Origin: UBA1952 sp965246765
GTDB taxonomy: Bacteria; Bacteroidota; Bacteroidia; Chitinophagales; Chitinophagaceae
Length of the DNA: 64,000 bases
Assembly (NCBI GenBank): GCA_965246765.1
Contig: CBDFFJ010000007.1
Span: 62,001 to 126,000 of the forward strand
Direction: 5' to 3'
The position numbers and the translations under genes are program-made. This document shows positions 19,009 to 27,650 of the stretch, in pieces (position 1 is the stretch's first letter; each line of letters opens with the position of its first letter). Below the pieces are notes generated by a model. The model did no database searches. It worked only from the letters and a program-made list of their open reading frames with translations, and was not told where the DNA came from.

Positions 19009-19992
19009 TTATTTCACGAGGTACATAACCTCCTTCACCAGCTTCACCGTCCGCTCCACATTTGGCAGCGCGGCTGCTACAAGGTTTGGCGCGTAGTGGA
19101 TGTTGGTGTCCGCGGCCGTAATGCGGCGGATGGGCGCATCCAGATAATCAAAGGCCTCCTTCTGGACACGGTAGGTAATCTCTGATGATACCGAGCCAAA
19201 CGGCCACTGCTCTTCCACAATCACAAGGCGGCTTGTCTTTTTTACAGACGCTACAATTGTCTGCCAGTCCAGCGGACGTATGGTGCGCAGATCTATCACC
19301 TCCGCATGGATGCCTTCTTTAGCCAGCTCGTCGGCGGCGGAAAGGGCCACCTTCATCATTTTGTTGAAGGAAACCATCGTTACATCACTCCCCTCACGCA
19401 CCACCTTAGCCTTGCCAATAGGGATCAGATATTCTTCTTCAGGCACCTCTCCCTGTTCTCCGTACATCACTTCGCTTTCCATAAACACAACCGGATCTTC
19501 GTCGCGTATGGCGCTCTTGAGCAAGCCCTTAGCATCGTATGGATTGGAGACAGAAATCACCTTCAGGCCGGGGATATTGGCATACCAGCTTTCAAAAGCC
19601 TGGGAGTGCTGCGCGCCCAGCTGACCTGCTGAGCCATTTGGCCCGCGAAAGACGATAGGGCAGCTGAATTGCCCGCCGCTCATAGAGAGCATCTTCGCAG
19701 CATGGTTTAGTATCTGGTCCAGGGCGAGTACGGCGAAATTCCAGGTCATAAACTCAATAACAGGGCGGGTACCGTTCATCGCCGCGCCTACACCTATCGC
19801 CGCGAAGCCCAGCTCGGCAATCGGCGTGTCCAGTACCCGCTTGGGGCCAAACTCCTCAAGCATGCCCTGGCTCACCTTGTAGGCGCCGTTATACTGAGCT
19901 ACCTCTTCGCCCATCAGGAATACGCGCTCGTCGCGGCGCATTTCTTCTTCCATCGCTTCGCGAAGCGCCTGGCGGAATGGAATTGTACGCAT
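19009..19992 (-). CDS. pdhB: Pyruvate dehydrogenase E1 component, beta subunit
   Basis: 327 residues, the normal length for an E1-beta. Conserved segments include TIPFRQALREAMEEEMRRD, VFLMGEEVAQYNGAYKVS, VLDTPIAELGFAAIGVGAA and the C-terminal transketolase domain RLVIVEEQWPFGSVSSEI. With the alpha subunit it decarboxylates pyruvate using thiamine diphosphate in the pyruvate dehydrogenase complex. YNGAYKVS is typical of the pyruvate branch; a branched-chain oxoacid role is less likely. Neither pdhA nor E2/E3 is nearby. It is the last gene of the reverse-strand run beginning at 22033. Confidence 0.93.
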   Translation of the reverse strand: MRTIPFRQALREAMEEEMRRDERVFLMGEEVAQYNGAYKVSQGMLEEFGPKRVLDTPIAELGFAAIGVGAAMNGTRPVIEFMTWNFAVLALDQILNHAAKMLSMSGGQFSCPIVFRGPNGSAGQLGAQHSQAFESWYANIPGLKVISVSNPYDAKGLLKSAIRDEDPVVFMESEVMYGEQGEVPEEEYLIPIGKAKVVREGSDVTMVSFNKMMKVALSAADELAKEGIHAEVIDLRTIRPLDWQTIVASVKKTSRLVIVEEQWPFGSVSSEITYRVQKEAFDYLDAPIRRITAADTNIHYAPNLVAAALPNVERTVKLVKEVMYLVK

Positions 19993-20057
19993 GGATAAAT
20001 TGTGTTGAAAGCTTTATATGCAGCGGTAATGTCCCGCCTGGCGAAGATAAAGGTCTG

Positions 20058-20585
20058 CTATCGCTTTACCTTTCTGAAGTTGGCAATGCTGCTGAGGTAC
20101 TTTTCGCTGTATTCAAGCCGGAGCTCGCTGTCATTGAGCGCTGTTACCTCCATTCTTATTTTGGCGCCGCCGCCTTTCAGCGCTTCTTCATCCAGCATCA
20201 GCGCACCGTCTTCCTCAAAAGACCATCTGGCTGAATCCAGTCCTTCCTGCGAATGTAGATAGGCGATGCCATTCTTGTGAAACTCAAACCAGGTTTCAGA
20301 AACAGCTTTGGCCTGTGCCCGCCGGAATGAGTCCATGTTTGCCCGCAGATTTTTCCGGAATGAATCCATGCTTACGGCGCCATACAAAGTGATATTGGTC
20401 AGCGAGTCAGTGCTCCTGCCAACCGTATCTGCAAATATGCTTTGCTGGTCAAAGGCCTCCGCCATCTGCGGATTCTTAATGCCCGTTTCCTGCCACAGGC
20501 CCAGAATGGAAGACTCCCGGGAGGGCTTGCATGAGGCGGCCAGAAGGAGGCAAACTAAAAGAACAATGAATCGGTTTCGCTTCAT
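20058..20585 (-). CDS. Putative lipoprotein, lipocalin-like
   Basis: 175 residues with a lipoprotein signal (VCLLLAASC, lipidated at Cys19). The mature part starts with ILGLWQETG and alternates short strands (WFEFHKNGIAYLHS, ARWSFEEDGALML, ELRLEYSEKYLSS), a pattern seen in Bacteroidota lipocalin-like lipoproteins. Fold assignment is an inference from the pattern. It follows the DUF4476 gene after 9 bases and is likely in the same operon. Confidence 0.7.
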   Translation of the reverse strand: MKRNRFIVLLVCLLLAASCKPSRESSILGLWQETGIKNPQMAEAFDQQSIFADTVGRSTDSLTNITLYGAVSMDSFRKNLRANMDSFRRAQAKAVSETWFEFHKNGIAYLHSQEGLDSARWSFEEDGALMLDEEALKGGGAKIRMEVTALNDSELRLEYSEKYLSSIANFRKVKR

Positions 20586-20594
20586 AAATGGGTT

Positions 20595-21527
20595 TCAACG
20601 TCGCACCAGCTTCGCAAATTCCGCCTTCCAGGTCTCAGCCGTAAACAGGTCGTCCAGGAGCGTGAAGGCGCTTTGGTCGGTGATGCGCGGGTATATTTTC
20701 TTGAGCAGTATAAATCTGGCCGCGTCTGTGCTGAGCATTCCGGCCAGCGCACGCGCCTGCCAGCTCTCGTAGCATACGTCCAGCCTGGTCATCACAAACG
20801 CCAGGCGATCCTCGTCTCCGGTATTGCCGGACATGCTGTTGAATAGCTTCCCAAACTCAGCAGTAGAAACGGCCGCCGGGCAATCGCTGTTCGTGATGAC
20901 GGGAAGCGCCGGCTTTTGCGTCTGCGGCGCCTGCTCACCTTCCCGGCCATTCACCAGCTCTATCTCCGGGATGAAGCTTGGCTGACCATTATTGGCCGGC
21001 CTTGCAGGCAGGTCTGCGACAGGCTTGTCTGGTTTTGACGCTGTGCTGCGCCGGGTCTTTCCGCCGGAGCCTTTCTTTTCCGTCTGCGCAACGCTCTTTT
21101 GTGGATGCGGCTCGCTTACTTCTGCCGGTGATGCGATAGCAACGTTGGCCCCGCCCGCCTGTGGCAGTTTATCATCCTCCTGCGCATTGCCGGCAGGCAG
21201 GTAGAAGCCTTGCTGAAGGTCGTAGAGGGAGAATGCAGAGTCTTTTCTGACTAAGAGGAAACCACGGCTGCCGCCCTCCGGGATAAGCACCGTAAACTGC
21301 TGCGGCGGAAAGGCGTTTTGCTGAAACAGCACCTCAATGTGCGCGGGGCCGGGCGCAAGCTGCGGTATAATGCAGTAATTCTTCCCAAACCTCGGCTGCA
21401 TGGCTTCCTCAAGCTTTACATAGAAGGGCGTCTGCTTGTCGCCCTGGATGTAGAGGTAAGACAGGCGCTCCTTTGCTGTGGCGGCAATGGCTGAAGTCAG
21501 TGCGATCAGAAAAAGCAGTCGTTTCAT
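20595..21527 (-). CDS. DUF4476 domain exported protein
   Basis: 310 residues with a signal peptide (MKRLLFLIALTSAIAATA). The first part (residues 20-110) is a beta-rich domain. The middle (110-200) is a Pro/Lys/Ala-rich linker. The C-terminal 95 residues match DUF4476: FGKLFNSMSGNTGDEDRLAF, CYESWQARALAGMLS and ILLKKIYPRITDQSAF. DUF4476 proteins are widespread in Bacteroidota and uncharacterised. The start follows the biotin-carrier stop by five bases on the same strand, indicating an operon. Confidence 0.85.
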   Translation of the reverse strand: MKRLLFLIALTSAIAATAKERLSYLYIQGDKQTPFYVKLEEAMQPRFGKNYCIIPQLAPGPAHIEVLFQQNAFPPQQFTVLIPEGGSRGFLLVRKDSAFSLYDLQQGFYLPAGNAQEDDKLPQAGGANVAIASPAEVSEPHPQKSVAQTEKKGSGGKTRRSTASKPDKPVADLPARPANNGQPSFIPEIELVNGREGEQAPQTQKPALPVITNSDCPAAVSTAEFGKLFNSMSGNTGDEDRLAFVMTRLDVCYESWQARALAGMLSTDAARFILLKKIYPRITDQSAFTLLDDLFTAETWKAEFAKLVRR

Positions 21528-21532
21528 GTCCG

Positions 21533-22033
21533 TTATTCCAGATCTATCAGCACATCGCCTTTGCCTACCGCCGTGCGCTCCTGGACGCGGATCGCTTTTA
21601 CCGTAGCGTCTGCCGGGGCTTTCAGCACGTTCTCCATTTTCATAGCTTCCAGAATGAGGATACCGTCCCCCTTTGCCAGGCGCTGGCCGGGGCTTACCAG
21701 TATTTTGAGCACCATGCCGGGCATCGGCGCCTTGATCGGCTCTATCTTCTTAGCCGCGCTCAGGTCCAGACCCATCTCGTGGAGCAGCTGGTCTATCGGC
21801 TCCTCAATACTTACCACATAGCGCTGCCCGTTAAGCCTCAGCGTCACCTCTTTCTTTGACTTATCAATGCCTTCTATAATTGCCTCATAGCTCCTGCCCT
21901 CATATAATACACTCACCAGGCCCCCCACCCCTTCGGCCACATTCATATCCGCAGGCTCATCGCCGAGCAGCCACTGGCTGCCTTCCTGGCGGATGGGAAA
22001 CCGGTACTTGCCATTCACAGTCGTTTGCAGCAT
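21533..22033 (-). CDS. Biotin carboxyl carrier-like protein
   Basis: 166 residues. The C-terminal 75 residues are a biotinyl domain with the biotinylation motif EAMKM (Lys132 accepts biotin), preceded by KAPMPGMVLKILVSPGQ. The N-terminal half (GLVSVLYEGRSYEAIIEG, VTLRLNGQRYVVSIEEP) matches the linker region found before the biotinyl domain of acyl-CoA carboxylase alpha chains. It would carry carboxyl groups in acetyl/propionyl-CoA carboxylation or sodium-pumping decarboxylation. No carboxylase or carboxyltransferase gene is adjacent. The ATG at 22033 is chosen over an in-frame opening at 22192, which lacks similarity. Confidence 0.9.
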   Translation of the reverse strand: MLQTTVNGKYRFPIRQEGSQWLLGDEPADMNVAEGVGGLVSVLYEGRSYEAIIEGIDKSKKEVTLRLNGQRYVVSIEEPIDQLLHEMGLDLSAAKKIEPIKAPMPGMVLKILVSPGQRLAKGDGILILEAMKMENVLKAPADATVKAIRVQERTAVGKGDVLIDLE

Positions 22034-22145
22034 AAGGCGGCGCGCTATTATTTTTTTCTTTTTGCCGGGGGCGAAAATACGCCTTTGCGCTGCCCCGCCC
22101 CGCCGCCATGCCAAAAGCTTAAGGAAAATCAGAAACTTTGGCCCC

Positions 22146-23024
22146 ATGCCCATCGCCCCATCCGAACTTATTCTGAACGCCCGTGGCGCCATCTACCATC
22201 TTGACCTGCTGCCCGGCGAGCTCGCCGATACCGTTATTACCGTCGGCGATCCGGCGCGCGTGGAGACCGTGAGCAGGCATTTTGACGCCCTTGAATACCG
22301 CGGCGCGCACCGCGAATTTGTGACCCACACCGGCCGCATCGGCGCGAAACGCATCAGCGTGGTGAGCACCGGCATAGGGCCAGACAATATTGATATTGTG
22401 CTCACGGAGCTGGATGCGCTCGCCAATATTGACCTTCAAAAAAGAGACTTACGGCCCCTTAAAAAATCGCTCAACATCATCCGCCTCGGCACCAGCGGAT
22501 CGCTGCAGCAGGATGTGCCGGTGGACAGCCTCGTCGCCTCCTCCTTTGCCATAGGGCTGGACAATCTGATGCACTACTACCTGCACAGCGCCAACCCCGA
22601 CGAGACCTACATGCTGCGCGAATTTGTAGCCCACACCCGGCTGCAAGGCACCGCCGTCAGCCCCTACATCGCCGAAGGCAGCATCCGCCTGCGCGCCGCT
22701 TTCGCAGATAAAATGACCAGTGGCATCACTGTGACCTGCCCCGGATTTTATGGGCCGCAGGGGCGGGTGCTGCGCGCGCCGGTTGCCTTTCCCAACCTCA
22801 TAGATGCGCTGGGGAGCTTCGGCAGCAGGGGCCAACGGGTTACCAATTTTGAAATGGAAACCTCCGCCATTTACGGCCTGGGGAAGCTCCTGGGGCATCA
22901 ATGCCTGTCTATTTCCGCCATTGTGGCGAATAGGGTGAGCGGAACTTTTTCTGCCGATGGCGGGAAGATTGTGGAGCGGATGATTGAAGCCTGCCTCCCG
23001 GTAATAGCCGGCCTTAGCAATTGA
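22146..23024 (+). CDS. Nucleoside phosphorylase (uridine phosphorylase-like)
   Basis: 292 residues of the PNP/UDP phosphorylase superfamily. Key segments are VITVGDPARVETVSRHFD, RISVVSTGIGPDNIDIV, IIRLGTSGSLQQDVPVD (phosphate and ribose contacts) and NFEMETSAIYGL, the ribose-binding Glu-Met-Glu. These enzymes split nucleosides with phosphate in salvage. Uridine is the likely base, but purines cannot be excluded. Start is the ATG at 22146, divergent from the biotin-carrier gene with 112 bases between. Confidence 0.88.
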   Translation: MPIAPSELILNARGAIYHLDLLPGELADTVITVGDPARVETVSRHFDALEYRGAHREFVTHTGRIGAKRISVVSTGIGPDNIDIVLTELDALANIDLQKRDLRPLKKSLNIIRLGTSGSLQQDVPVDSLVASSFAIGLDNLMHYYLHSANPDETYMLREFVAHTRLQGTAVSPYIAEGSIRLRAAFADKMTSGITVTCPGFYGPQGRVLRAPVAFPNLIDALGSFGSRGQRVTNFEMETSAIYGLGKLLGHQCLSISAIVANRVSGTFSADGGKIVERMIEACLPVIAGLSN

Positions 23025-23052
23025 GGCATTATAGCAGCATTAAGCCCTAAAT

Positions 23053-23416
23053 ATGGCCCATAGCCCTACCGACGATGATCTGGAGCTTCAAATCCCATCC
23101 GGCATAGACACCGGTGCTATGCTGACGGCGTATATTAAAGAGAAGCGCATCTATCAGAGCGCATTAGGGCGCAGCTACGCCAGTGTGCGCGATTACCGTC
23201 AGCGCAAGTCTTTGCAGACCTCCGTGCTTTGGCCATCCGCGTAGCGCTGAAGCACAATTTCTTTGCAGACATTGCTGCGCAACTGCCGCTGCATACACCA
23301 CCGCGGCGCCGGGCAATGCGGCTAAGGACGCGCGGATTGCGGAGCTGGAGCAGGCCTTGCAACTGGCGGAGGCAGAGCGGGATGTGCTGAAAAAGGTGCT
23401 GACGCATCGGGCTTAA
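23053..23416 (+). pseudogene. Frameshifted small regulator-like protein
   Basis: Three reading frames join into one plausible protein. From the ATG at 23053, MLTAYIKEKRIYQSALGRSY and RDYRQRKSLQTSVLW run to about 23231. The next frame continues AIRVALKHNFFADIAAQLPL (23232 to about 23293). The third gives AAKDARIAELEQALQLAEAE and ends DVLKKVLTHRA (stop 23414-23416). Each step is a -1 shift. The assembled order (helix-turn-helix-like start, ALKHNFF segment, C-terminal coiled coil) matches a small protein type I know from Bacteroidota with an XRE-like N terminus. No slippery heptamer is evident, so decay or sequencing error is more likely than programmed shifting. Confidence 0.55.
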
Positions 23417-23451
23417 AAGGCTTTAGTGCATTAGCGGTGAAGCCCGAGGCC

Positions 23452-23459
23452 TACATTTG
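23452..23459 (+). promoter_or_regulatory. -7 promoter box (TAcaTTTG) for lgt
   Basis: TACATTTG is a full match to TAnnTTTG and lies 9 bases before the lgt ATG, so the leader would be only a few bases. No TTG is present 19 bases upstream. Confidence 0.45.
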
Positions 23460-23468
23460 CGCAGCTTT

Positions 23469-24548
23469 ATGTATCCAGACTTTCGCTACCTCGTGTATGG
23501 CCTTACGGGCTATTTTCCGCCGCATTGGGTGGGTCTGTTTAAGACCTTCGGGGCGATGGTGGCAATGGCTTTTCTGGCAGCTACGATGGTGATGATCAGG
23601 GAGATGCGGCGCAAGGAAGGCGAGGGGCTGATACTGCCGGTTACGGATAAAAAGACGGGCGCGAAGATGTGGCCGCACGAGCGGATATCGGAGATAGTGA
23701 TGATTGCGGCGATTGGCGGGCTGGTGGGGGCGAAGATTTTCAATGCGTTGGAAACGTGGCAGGATTTCCTGCGCGACCCGGTCGGCTCGCTCTTTTCGCG
23801 CAGCGGCCTTACGTTTTACGGCGGGCTTATTGTGGCGACGGCTATTTTTTATTATTACGCCAAAAAGCAGGGCATCCGGTTTGCGCACCTGTGCGATGCG
23901 GCGGCTCCGGCGATAATGGTGGCGTATGGCATAGGCCGTATAGGCTGCCAGCTGGCCGGCGATGGCGACTGGGGGATTTATAACAGCGCGTATGTGAGCC
24001 AGGTGCAGGTGTCGGCCAGCGGCGAGCCGGTATCTGACGGTACGCTGAGTAGGGTGCAGCCGGAGGCGGGGGGGACGGCGGTGGCCTATTATCACCGGGA
24101 AATGCGGTATGACAGTGACCGGCTTTATGTAGCTGCACCTGCCTGGGTGCCACGCGCGCTGGTGGCTCAAAACTACCGGCGTAATGTAGGGAATGAGGGG
24201 ATAAGGCTGGCGGACGCGCCGAATGCGGAGGAATATTACCGGGTGCTGCCGGTTTCGGTATTTCCGACGCCTGTGTATGAGGCTATTGCGTGTATCGGGC
24301 TGTTTTTTGTGCTTTGGGGGCTGCGGCGGCGGCTGAAACGGCCCTGGCAGATGTTTGGGGTGTATCTGATATTTACGGGCGCGGAGCGTTTTCTGGTAGA
24401 ATTGATCCGGGTGAACTATAAGTATGACTGGGGCTTTCTGCACCCTACGCAGGCGGAGATTATATCGGTGACGCTGATGCTTATTGGCGTGATGCTCCTG
24501 CTGCGGAAGTCTCAGGCTGCTACTTCAGCTTCAGCCATTGCCAAATGA
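23469..24548 (+). CDS. lgt: Prolipoprotein diacylglyceryl transferase
   Basis: About 359 residues with seven predicted membrane helices. It transfers diacylglycerol from phosphatidylglycerol to the lipobox Cys of prolipoproteins at the inner membrane. The family signature appears as GRIGCQLAGDGDWG; GLTFYGG is the conserved periplasmic loop before it. It is longer than the E. coli enzyme because of an insertion of about 70 residues after the signature, as is common in Bacteroidota. The ATG at 23469 is preferred to a TTG at 23457. Its last 37 bases overlap the 3' end of map on the other strand. Confidence 0.93.
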   Translation: MYPDFRYLVYGLTGYFPPHWVGLFKTFGAMVAMAFLAATMVMIREMRRKEGEGLILPVTDKKTGAKMWPHERISEIVMIAAIGGLVGAKIFNALETWQDFLRDPVGSLFSRSGLTFYGGLIVATAIFYYYAKKQGIRFAHLCDAAAPAIMVAYGIGRIGCQLAGDGDWGIYNSAYVSQVQVSASGEPVSDGTLSRVQPEAGGTAVAYYHREMRYDSDRLYVAAPAWVPRALVAQNYRRNVGNEGIRLADAPNAEEYYRVLPVSVFPTPVYEAIACIGLFFVLWGLRRRLKRPWQMFGVYLIFTGAERFLVELIRVNYKYDWGFLHPTQAEIISVTLMLIGVMLLLRKSQAATSASAIAK

Positions 24549-25342
24549 CCTTTATTCAGTTCCGGGTTTGCCCGCTCCGCGGCTTCAATAGGCGCGAAAT
24601 CGGATAAGGCTTCTCCGCCGTTCCTGCGCACAACCGTAGTATGCTCATAGTGGCAGGAGGGCTTGCCATCTTGGGTGACAATGGTCCAGCCATCGTCCAT
24701 AGTATATACTTCCTTGACGCCGAGGTTTATCATTGGCTCGATGGCGATGACGCTTTTCTCCTTTAGCTTTTTGCCATCGCCGCGCTTGCCGAAGTTGGGA
24801 ATCTGCGGGTCTTCGTGGAGGTCTTTGCCTACGCCGTGGCCTACCAGCTCACGTACTACGCCATAGCCGTGTTGACCAAAGGTGTAATTCTCCACTGCCC
24901 AGGCAATGTCACCGGTGCGATTATTGGCGCGGGCCTGGATAATGCCTTTGTACAAGGATTCTTTGGTGATGCGCATCATGTCAAGCACCTCAGGTGCCAC
25001 ATTGCCGATGGCGAATGTGTAGGCATGGTCGCCGTGGTAGCCATTGCGATAGAAGCCGCAGTCAACGGATATTATATCACCGTCCTTTAGCTCATAATCG
25101 GATGGAATGCCGTGAACGACCACTTCATTCACAGAAATGCAAAGCGCAGCCGGGAAGTTGCCATAGCCTTTAAATGAGGGAATGCCGCCGTTATCGCGAA
25201 TGAATGTCTCCGCCATTGCATCTATAGACGCTGTGGTGATGCCGGCGCGCAGCATTTTAGCAACCTCAGTAAGAGTGGCTGTAACCATCAGCGCATTTTC
25301 GCGGATGATGTCTATTTCGTCTTCGGTTCTTATGTAAATCAT
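24512..25342 (-). CDS. map: Methionine aminopeptidase type I
   Basis: 276 residues. It removes the initiator Met. The five metal ligands are in SVDCGFYRNGYHGDHAYTF (two Asp), GHGVGKDLHEDPQIPNFG (His), IAIEPMINLG (Glu) and HYEHTTVV (Glu). It follows secY after 79 bases, the usual Bacteroidota order, and so belongs to the ribosomal transcript. The C terminus carries about 25 extra residues (APIEAAERANPELNKGHLAM onward) beyond the catalytic fold; this tail is encoded opposite the end of lgt. Confidence 0.95.
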   Translation of the reverse strand: MIYIRTEDEIDIIRENALMVTATLTEVAKMLRAGITTASIDAMAETFIRDNGGIPSFKGYGNFPAALCISVNEVVVHGIPSDYELKDGDIISVDCGFYRNGYHGDHAYTFAIGNVAPEVLDMMRITKESLYKGIIQARANNRTGDIAWAVENYTFGQHGYGVVRELVGHGVGKDLHEDPQIPNFGKRGDGKKLKEKSVIAIEPMINLGVKEVYTMDDGWTIVTQDGKPSCHYEHTTVVRRNGGEALSDFAPIEAAERANPELNKGHLAMAEAEVAA

Positions 25343-25421
25343 AATACGTTCTATAAAAAAGAAACGGTCAGCCCGCTCTCGCGTTCCGACCGAAATTCCT
25401 GAAAACCCGACCGGGTGTTAT

Positions 25422-26783
25422 TTATACCGTAGCCGCCGGCTGACGACCAGCGATACGGCCCGTCTTCATAAGGCCATCGTACTGGCGCATGAGAAGGTGG
25501 CTTTCAATCTGCTGGAGCGTGTCCAGGATTACGCCAACGCCAATCAGCATAGAGGTACCGCCGTAGAAAGATGCAAAGCCGCTTGTGACGCCCAAGATGC
25601 GCGCAACGCCAGGCAATACACCCGCAACTGCAAGGAACAAGGCGCCCGGCAGTGTGATGCGGTCCATGATGGTGGAGATGTAGTTAGCAGTCGGCTCGCC
25701 CGGCTTTACGCCCGGAATGAATGAATTGTTGCGCTTCAGGTTATCCGCCATGTCAGTTGGATTGAATGTGATGGCGGTGTAGAAATAGGTGAAGGCAATT
25801 ACGAGTATCGCATAGATGAGGTAGTAGGGCCAGTTGCCGTCATCGCTCAGAGAGCGGAGGAAACCGCCGGAGCCTGCCGGGTCGCCAAAACCGCTAAGCG
25901 TGGCTGGTATGAACATCAGGGCTTGCGCGAAGATGATAGGCATCACGCCAACCATGTTCACTTTCAATGGAATGAAGTCACGAGCGCCGGTTACTTCCTT
26001 GGCAGCATTTGTAGAGCCGATGATACGGCGGGCATAATTCAGCGGAACGCGGCGAATACCTTGCGTCAGAAGAATAAGGCCAACAATAATGGCTACAAAG
26101 AATGCCATTTCTATAAGGAATATCAGCAGACCGCTTGCCCCACCCTGGCCGTTACGTGCATCAAACTCCTGCGCCAGTGAGTGCGGCAGACGTGCCATGA
26201 TGCCTACCATAATGATAAGGGAAGTACCATTGCCGATGCCTTTATCCGTAATCTTCTCACCCAGCCACATAACGAACAGCGTACCGGCTACAAGTACAAC
26301 GACCGTTGTAAGGGTGAAGAGGAATGGCGTAAAGTGTGTCAGATCAAGCGCGGCCTGATATTGCGGCGAGCGGAGGAAGGTTGTGGCGTAAGCTATGCTT
26401 TGGAAGGCCGTTACCAGAACCGTCAGGTAACGTGTGTATTGGTTGATTTTCTTCCGTCCGCTTTCTTCCTTCTGCATCTTGGCTACCTGCGGCACAATGA
26501 TGCCTGCAAGCTGCATGAAGATGGATGCCGTGATATAAGGCATTACTCCCAACGCAAAAATGGAGGCGCGTAAAAACGCACCACCTGAGAATGAATTGAT
26601 AAGCCCAAGAATACCGCCGCCGCCAGCTGTCTCAGCCTGCTTCAGCATATTCGGGTTGAGGCCCGGAATGGTTATGTAGCAACCAACGCGGTAAACCAGA
26701 ATGAGCAGCAGCGTATAAAGAATCTTTTTACGGAGCTCTTCAATGCTCCAGATATTCTTCAGCGTATCAATAAACTTCTTCAC
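25422..26783 (-). CDS. secY: Protein translocase subunit SecY
   Basis: 453 residues with ten membrane helices, the pore-forming subunit of the Sec translocon. Family segments include VYRVGCYITIPGLN at helix 1, the plug region GILGLINSFSGGAFLRASIF and LRRIIG-like NYARRIIGSTNAAKE in the cytoplasmic loop. C terminus DGLMKTGRIAGRQP is typical. It follows rplO with a long hairpin-bearing spacer (26784-26930) and precedes map. Confidence 0.97.
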   Translation of the reverse strand: MKKFIDTLKNIWSIEELRKKILYTLLLILVYRVGCYITIPGLNPNMLKQAETAGGGGILGLINSFSGGAFLRASIFALGVMPYITASIFMQLAGIIVPQVAKMQKEESGRKKINQYTRYLTVLVTAFQSIAYATTFLRSPQYQAALDLTHFTPFLFTLTTVVVLVAGTLFVMWLGEKITDKGIGNGTSLIIMVGIMARLPHSLAQEFDARNGQGGASGLLIFLIEMAFFVAIIVGLILLTQGIRRVPLNYARRIIGSTNAAKEVTGARDFIPLKVNMVGVMPIIFAQALMFIPATLSGFGDPAGSGGFLRSLSDDGNWPYYLIYAILVIAFTYFYTAITFNPTDMADNLKRNNSFIPGVKPGEPTANYISTIMDRITLPGALFLAVAGVLPGVARILGVTSGFASFYGGTSMLIGVGVILDTLQQIESHLLMRQYDGLMKTGRIAGRQPAATV

Positions 26784-26836
26784 GAAATATGTGTAGTGTG
26801 GGGAACGAAAAAGGGAATGCGAATAAACGAAGAAAA

Positions 26837-26930
26837 GTTGAGTAGTTAAAGCATTGAAGCGTTAAGTCGTCAAATAGGCTTATAAGCCAACTGCAAACGA
26901 CTCAACGCTTCAACGACCCAACGTCTCAAC
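26837..26930. repeat. Octamer-periodic inverted repeat in the rplO-secY spacer
   Basis: Two 34-base arms (26837-26870 and 26897-26930) are complementary at 26 of 34 positions; most of the rest are transitions. The right arm is four units of eight bases of the form AACGNYYC. The 26-base loop contains the perfect palindrome GGCTTATAAGCC (26877-26888). The element abuts the rplO stop codon and leaves 53 bases before secY. In RNA it would form a long hairpin inside the operon transcript. Confidence 0.8.
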
Positions 26931-27377
26931 TTAGATAAGCTCAACAGTGCCGCCGGCAGCTTCAAGCGCTTCCTTAGCCTTGCCGGACATCGCTGAAATC
27001 TTGAAAGGCAGCTTTGCCTTCAGCTCACCGTTACCAAGAATTTTTACTTTCTCCGTACGGGAAATCAGACCATTCATATAAAGCGCCTCTTCAGAGAATT
27101 CCTTCAGCTCATACTTTTCAATGAGGAAGTCAAGGTCGCCGAGGTTGAATACTTTGTAATCTACGCGGAACGGATTCTTAAAGCCGCGCTTAGGCATCCG
27201 GCGCTGAATGGGCATTTGGCCGCCTTCTGATGCACGTTTGCGCTTAGAACCAGTACGGGCCTGCTGGCCCTTGTTACCTTTACCGGCAGTGGTACCGTGG
27301 CCGGAACCTTCACCGCGCGCGATGCGCTTTGTCTTATGTACCGCGCCTTCTGCAGGCTTAATGTTGTTGAGAGCCAT
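26931..27377 (-). CDS. rplO: Ribosomal protein L15
   Basis: 148 residues. The basic Gly-rich N terminus (KRIARGEGSGHGTTAGKGNK) and the RRMPKRGFKNPFRV segment identify uL15 of the large subunit. It ends directly at the inverted repeat that separates it from secY. Confidence 0.97.
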   Translation of the reverse strand: MALNNIKPAEGAVHKTKRIARGEGSGHGTTAGKGNKGQQARTGSKRKRASEGGQMPIQRRMPKRGFKNPFRVDYKVFNLGDLDFLIEKYELKEFSEEALYMNGLISRTEKVKILGNGELKAKLPFKISAMSGKAKEALEAAGGTVELI

Positions 27378-27394
27378 TGTGTTCAGTTGTTTAC

Positions 27395-27420
27395 TTGCGC
27401 GGCGAACGGGCCGCTCGCAA
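27395..27420. repeat. Short inverted repeat in the rpmD-rplO spacer
   Basis: TTGCGCGGC (from 27395) can pair with GCCGCTCGCAA (27410-27420) with a small irregularity, giving a stem of about eight pairs around a six-base loop. It fills the 55-base gap between rpmD and rplO and may be a local mRNA structure. Confidence 0.4.
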
Positions 27421-27432
27421 TTGATTAATAAA

Positions 27433-27618
27433 TTAGGAAGCCAATTCCTGCACCTTTACGAGGTGGGCAACCTTGGCGACCATCCCTTGAATTTGCGGAG
27501 TAGCCTCTACTTCAACTGTAGCCAGCATCTTGCGCAGACCAAGGGCGATGAGGGTGCGCTTCTGGCGCTCCGGGCGGTCAATACCGCTCTTTACCTGAGT
27601 AATCTTAATCTTAGCCAT
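27433..27618 (-). CDS. rpmD: Ribosomal protein L30
   Basis: 61 residues of uL30. KIKITQVKSGIDRPERQKRT and the LGLRKMLATVEVE segment are family features. Its position between rpsE and rplO is the conserved spc order. Confidence 0.95.
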   Translation of the reverse strand: MAKIKITQVKSGIDRPERQKRTLIALGLRKMLATVEVEATPQIQGMVAKVAHLVKVQELAS

Positions 27619-27650
27619 GTTATTTTGATTAGCTAATCAGCCTTGGCCAA

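Noticed and set aside
23229..23300. Programmed -1 frameshifting in the small regulator
   Set aside because: No X XXY YYZ slippery heptamer is visible at either shift, so decay or sequence error is more likely.
23451..24443. Long reverse frame opposite lgt
   Set aside because: His/Pro/Arg-rich composition typical of antisense to a membrane protein gene; lgt is clearly real.
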